From NCBI GenBank assembly GCA_937858255.1, contig CALLZQ010000003.1:1-7081 (forward strand): DNA of 7,081 nt, given 5' to 3'. The translations under genes and the position numbers were made by a program. Source of the stretch: an uncultured Tabrizicola sp. GTDB lineage: Bacteria; Pseudomonadota; Alphaproteobacteria; Rhodobacterales; Rhodobacteraceae. The notes below the pieces were generated by a model that searched no databases, had not been told where the DNA came from, and saw only the letters and a list, made by a program, of their open reading frames with translations. Numbering within the stretch: the first letter of the stretch is position 1; each line of letters begins with the position of its first letter. Positions 6,174-7,081 of this stretch are shown here, piece by piece.

Positions 6174-7081
6174 CTAGGCTTGCAGCGCCTTGTTCAGGTA
6201 TTCGTCGACCTTTTCCAGATAGCCTATCGTGGTCAGCCAGCTTTGATCCGGCCCGACCAGCAGCGCCAGATCCTTGGTCATCCAGCCATCCTCGACCGTC
6301 TGCACGCAGACCTTTTCCAGCGTGGTGGCAAAGCTCATCAGCGCCGCGTTGTCATCCAGCTTGGCCCGGTGCTTCAGCCCGCCGGTCCAGGCAAAGATCG
6401 AGGCGATGGAATTGGTCGAGGTCTGCTGCCCCTTTTGGTGCTGACGGTAATGGCGGGTGACGGTGCCATGCGCGGCCTCGGCCTCGACAATCTTGCCATC
6501 GGGGGTCATCAGCACCGAGGTCATCAGGCCAAGGCTGCCAAAGCCCTGTGCAACGGTGTCGGACTGCACATCGCCGTCATAGTTCTTGCAGGCCCAGATA
6601 TAGCCACCCGACCATTTCAGCGCCGAGGCCACCATATCGTCGATCAACCGGTGTTCGTAATGGATGCCGACCTTTTTGAATTCGGCCTCGAACTCTTCCT
6701 CATAGACCTTCTGGAAGAGGTCCTTGAACCGCCCGTCATAGGCCTTGAGGATGGTGTTCTTGGTGGACAGATAGACCGGCCAGCCCTTGACCAGCCCGTA
6801 GTTAAAGGACGAGCGGGCAAAGTCGATGATCGACTGGTCGAGGTTGTACATCCCCATCGCCACCCCGGCGGCGGGCGCGTCGAACACGTCACGCTCGATC
6901 ACCGTGCCATCCTCGCCGACGAATTTCATCGTCAGCTTGCCCTTGCCGGGAAAGCGGAAGTCGGTCGCGCGGTACTGGTCGCCAAAGGCGTGGCGGCCCA
7001 CTACAATCGGCCGGGTCCAGCCGGGAACAAGGCGCGGCACGTTCTTGCAGATGATCGGCTCGCGGAAGATCACGCCGCCAA
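6174..7081 (-). CDS. icd: NADP-dependent isocitrate dehydrogenase, 5' end outside window
   Basis: This TCA-cycle enzyme oxidatively decarboxylates isocitrate to 2-oxoglutarate and makes NADPH in the cytoplasm. About 301 residues are visible; by recall of human IDH1 the fragment begins near its residue 104, so roughly the first 103 residues, including the SxN substrate loop, lie beyond the right edge. The frame is open to the edge; the GTG at 7073 is an internal Val, not a start. Visible landmarks are FREPIICKN (Arg109 equivalent), [14 protein letters not shown] (Arg132 equivalent), the dehydrogenase signature [20 protein letters not shown] with the metal-binding Asp residues, and HGTVTRHYR, whose Arg-His pair contacts the NADP 2'-phosphate. 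This is the homodimeric, eukaryote-like type common in alphaproteobacteria, not the E. coli Icd type. It ends with TAG and converges on the methyltransferase gene. Confidence 0.97.
   Translation of the reverse strand, partial: GGVIFREPIICKNVPRLVPGWTRPIVVGRHAFGDQYRATDFRFPGKGKLTMKFVGEDGTVIERDVFDAPAAGVAMGMYNLDQSIIDFARSSFNYGLVKGWPVYLSTKNTILKAYDGRFKDLFQKVYEEEFEAEFKKVGIHYEHRLIDDMVASALKWSGGYIWACKNYDGDVQSDTVAQGFGSLGLMTSVLMTPDGKIVEAEAAHGTVTRHYRQHQKGQQTSTNSIASIFAWTGGLKHRAKLDDNAALMSFATTLEKVCVQTVEDGWMTKDLALLVGPDQSWLTTIGYLEKVDEYLNKALQA

Noticed and set aside
1..7081. Possible novel defence, mobile or RNA-based system
   Set aside because: All genes belong to known families, gaps are at most about 120 bp, and I saw no repeat array, transposase, integrase, toxin-antitoxin pair or tRNA-like structure.

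Overview
The window looks like ordinary chromosome from a high-GC alphaproteobacterium, most likely of the Rhodobacterales (Rhodobacter/Paracoccus-like). This rests on GC-rich wobble positions throughout, a TAXI-type TRAP transporter, a eukaryote-like NADP-dependent isocitrate dehydrogenase, and family resemblances recalled from memory; no search was run. I see no tRNA, rRNA, CRISPR array, insertion sequence, prophage or plasmid feature, and no clear break in codon style between genes.

Layout from left to right. (1) The 3' end of a TAXI-family TRAP solute-binding protein gene (+) is followed by an intrinsic terminator and then a fused 4TM-12TM TRAP permease gene (+). Together they encode a Na+- or H+-driven secondary uptake system that uses a periplasmic receptor; the substrate cannot be read from sequence. 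(2) A strong bidirectional terminator separates the permease gene from typA/bipA (-), a ribosome-associated GTPase. (3) A YitT-family membrane protein gene (-) lies 70 bp upstream of typA and could be co-transcribed with it. (4) A short divergent control region of about 120 bp lies between the yitT-like gene and an FkbM-family methyltransferase gene (+). (5) A second bidirectional terminator sits between the methyltransferase gene and icd (-), which runs off the right edge and lacks its N-terminal third.

The genes form four transcription units arranged convergent, divergent, convergent. Both convergent junctions use one shared hairpin as terminator for both strands. Coding density is very high and no gap exceeds about 120 bp.

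I do not find a convincing undescribed system. The observations most worth a second look are small regulatory ones: a terminator plus paired TTGCAA motifs between the TRAP receptor and permease genes, a near-symmetric divergent promoter candidate, a leader hairpin with a badly spaced Shine-Dalgarno before the yitT-like gene, a typA start with no good Shine-Dalgarno, and a methyltransferase with an N-terminal coiled coil and no obvious partner genes.
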